Shown here one piece after another: positions 5,358 through 6,832 of a stretch of DNA of 6,832 nt. Each line of letters starts with the position of its first letter. The stretch's first letter is position 1. Under the pieces are notes generated by a model. That model did no database searches and was not told the DNA's origin. It was given only the letters and a program-made list of their open reading frames with translations. The position numbers and the translations under genes are program-made. This stretch comes from an uncultured Pseudorhodobacter sp. (lineage in GTDB: Bacteria > Pseudomonadota > Alphaproteobacteria > Rhodobacterales > Rhodobacteraceae): assembly GCA_945957495.1 (NCBI GenBank), contig CAMFLG010000174.1, positions 1 to 6,832 on the forward strand. Direction: 5' to 3'.

Positions 5358-6806
5358 ATGGAGATTCGCGAGGCGCTCACATTTGATGACGTTTTGCTGG
5401 TGCCGGCTGCAAGCTCGGTGCTGCCATCCGAGGCGGACACGTCCACCTTTGTAACCCAAAGCATCCGGATGAACATTCCGCTGTTGTCCTCGGCGATGGA
5501 TACCGTCACCGAAGGCCGCATGGCGATTGCCATGGCGCAGGCGGGCGGCATCGGGGTTATTCACCGCAATCTGGACCTTGAGGCGCAGGCGCGGGAGGTT
5601 TCCCGGGTGAAGCGGTTTGAGAGCGGCGTGGTGTATCAGCCGATCACGCTGACCCCGGATCAGACGCTGGCCGATGCCAAGGTGTTGATGGAACGCTATC
5701 AGATCACCGGATTTCCGGTGGTGGACAAGGATGGTCGGGTTCTGGGCATCGTGACCAACCGCGACATGCGCTTTGCCAGCGATGACAGGACCCCGGTTTC
5801 GGTGATGATGTCGTCGGAAAATCTGGCGCTGCTGCGCGAACCGGTGGACCGCGACGCGGCGATCAGCCTGATGAAGGCGCGGCGGATCGAAAAGCTCTTG
5901 GTGACGGATGGTGCGGGCAAGCTGACTGGGCTTTTGACGCTGAAGGACACCGAGAAATCGGTGCTGAACCCGCAGGCTTGCAAGGATGAGATGGGGCGGC
6001 TGCGGGTGGCTGCGGCCTCTACCGTTGGGGATGCCGGATTCGAGCGGAGCCAGGCCTTGATCGAGGCGGGCGTGGACATGGTGGTGATCGACACCGCGCA
6101 TGGCCATTCGGCGGGCGTTGCGATTGCGGTCGAGCGGATCAAGCGGTTTTCGAACCGGGTGCAGGTGGTGGCGGGCAACGTCGCCACGGGTGAGGCCACG
6201 CGGGCGCTGATCGGCGCGGGCGCGGATGCGGTGAAGGTGGGGATCGGCCCGGGGTCGATCTGCACGACGCGGATCGTTGCGGGTGTGGGTGTGCCGCAAC
6301 TGACCGCGATCATGGATGCGTCGCGCGCGGCGGGCGATGTGCCGATCATCGCCGACGGGGGCATCAAGTTTTCGGGCGATTTCGCCAAGGCGATTGCGGC
6401 GGGGGCATCCTGCGCCATGGTCGGGTCGGCGATTGCGGGGACGGACGAATCGCCGGGCGAGTTGATCCTGTGGAACGGGCGGTCGTATAAATCCTATCGC
6501 GGCATGGGATCGCTGGGCGCGATGGCGCGGGGCTCTGCCGATCGCTATTTCCAGAAGGATGCCGCCAGCGACAAGTTGGTGCCGGAGGGGATCGAAGGGC
6601 AGGTGCCTTACAAGGGCACGGCGGCGCAGGTCATTCACCAGATGGTCGGCGGCTTGCGCGCGGCGATGGGCTATACCGGCTGCGCCACTGTGGCCGAGAT
6701 GCGCAAGAACTGCCAGTTTGTGAAGATCACCGGCGCGGGGCTGAAGGAAAGCCATGTGCATGACGTGCAGATCACCCGCGAAAGCCCGAACTACCGGGTG
6801 GGCTGA
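5358..6806 (+). CDS. guaB: Inosine-5'-monophosphate dehydrogenase
   Basis: This 482-residue protein matches the usual bacterial IMPDH length. The enzyme oxidises IMP to XMP with NAD+ in the cytoplasm, the rate-limiting step towards GMP. The (beta/alpha)8 barrel begins with ALTFDDVLLVPA (6-17) and PLLSSAMDTVTE (41-52). It is interrupted by two CBS domains at roughly 92-205 (TGFPVVDKDGRVLGIVTNRD; RIEKLLVTD) and resumes with VVIDTAHGHS (242-251). GPGSICTTR (298-306) carries the catalytic C302 and the potassium site; IADGGIKFSGD (331-341) binds phosphate. The mobile flap has ADRYFQK with the expected Arg-Tyr pair (R396, Y397) and KLVPEGIEGQVPYKG (406-420). All key residues are present. The very strong ribosome binding site fits a highly expressed housekeeping gene. 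The leader stem-loop at 5308-5337 may modulate it. The last 26 bases of the window after the stop hold nothing recognisable. Confidence 0.99.
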   Translation: MEIREALTFDDVLLVPAASSVLPSEADTSTFVTQSIRMNIPLLSSAMDTVTEGRMAIAMAQAGGIGVIHRNLDLEAQAREVSRVKRFESGVVYQPITLTPDQTLADAKVLMERYQITGFPVVDKDGRVLGIVTNRDMRFASDDRTPVSVMMSSENLALLREPVDRDAAISLMKARRIEKLLVTDGAGKLTGLLTLKDTEKSVLNPQACKDEMGRLRVAAASTVGDAGFERSQALIEAGVDMVVIDTAHGHSAGVAIAVERIKRFSNRVQVVAGNVATGEATRALIGAGADAVKVGIGPGSICTTRIVAGVGVPQLTAIMDASRAAGDVPIIADGGIKFSGDFAKAIAAGASCAMVGSAIAGTDESPGELILWNGRSYKSYRGMGSLGAMARGSADRYFQKDAASDKLVPEGIEGQVPYKGTAAQVIHQMVGGLRAAMGYTGCATVAEMRKNCQFVKITGAGLKESHVHDVQITRESPNYRVG

Positions 6807-6832
6807 GCGCATTGGGGTTTGCATTGCACGGG

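Noticed and set aside
5319..6824. 501-residue open frame on the minus strand opposite guaB
   Set aside because: It is the shadow of guaB in a GC-rich genome: composition is dominated by His, Arg and Pro, there is no recognisable domain, and the plus strand encodes unmistakable IMP dehydrogenase.

Overview
The window looks like an ordinary chromosomal segment of a high-GC alphaproteobacterium, most likely of the Rhodobacteraceae/Rhodobacterales. I infer this from the strongly GC-biased third codon positions in every gene and from the style of the encoded proteins, not from any search. There are seven protein genes, one of them cut by the left edge. I see no rRNA or tRNA genes, CRISPR arrays, insertion sequences or phage genes. 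No gene-free gap reaches 300 bases.

Left half, minus strand: a LysR-type regulator (2446 to 1556) and an aminoglycoside/choline-kinase-type phosphotransferase (1556 to 594) overlap by one base (TGATG) and form an operon. After a 164-base gap comes a LacI-family regulator (429 to beyond the left edge). That gap holds a good sigma-70-type promoter for the LacI gene and two imperfect dyads that resemble LacI-family operators.

Centre, plus strand: diverging from lysR across 88 bases is a phytanoyl-CoA-dioxygenase-family Fe(II)/2-oxoglutarate enzyme (2535 to 3329). The shared intergenic region has two dyads 21 bases apart, followed by a TATGAT -10 element. This is a classic layout for LysR control of the divergent gene. 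The LysR, kinase and dioxygenase genes may therefore serve one small-molecule pathway whose substrate cannot be read from the sequence. After a hairpin-rich 179-base spacer comes a ten-segment membrane protein of the TehA/SLAC1/TDT family (3509 to 4513).

Right half: the transporter gene converges, with only 7 bases between stop codons, on a class I glutamine-amidotransferase-like gene on the minus strand (5216 to 4521). That gene diverges from guaB, IMP dehydrogenase (5358 to 6806, plus strand), which is complete and has all the catalytic motifs. The guaB leader holds a perfect 8-bp stem just before a near-ideal Shine-Dalgarno sequence. An amidotransferase beside guaB suggests a nitrogen/purine theme, but guaB itself uses no glutamine.

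Nothing here clearly amounts to a new biological system. The best leads are the LysR/kinase/dioxygenase unit, the operator candidates, the hairpin cluster at 3337-3447 and the guaB leader structure.
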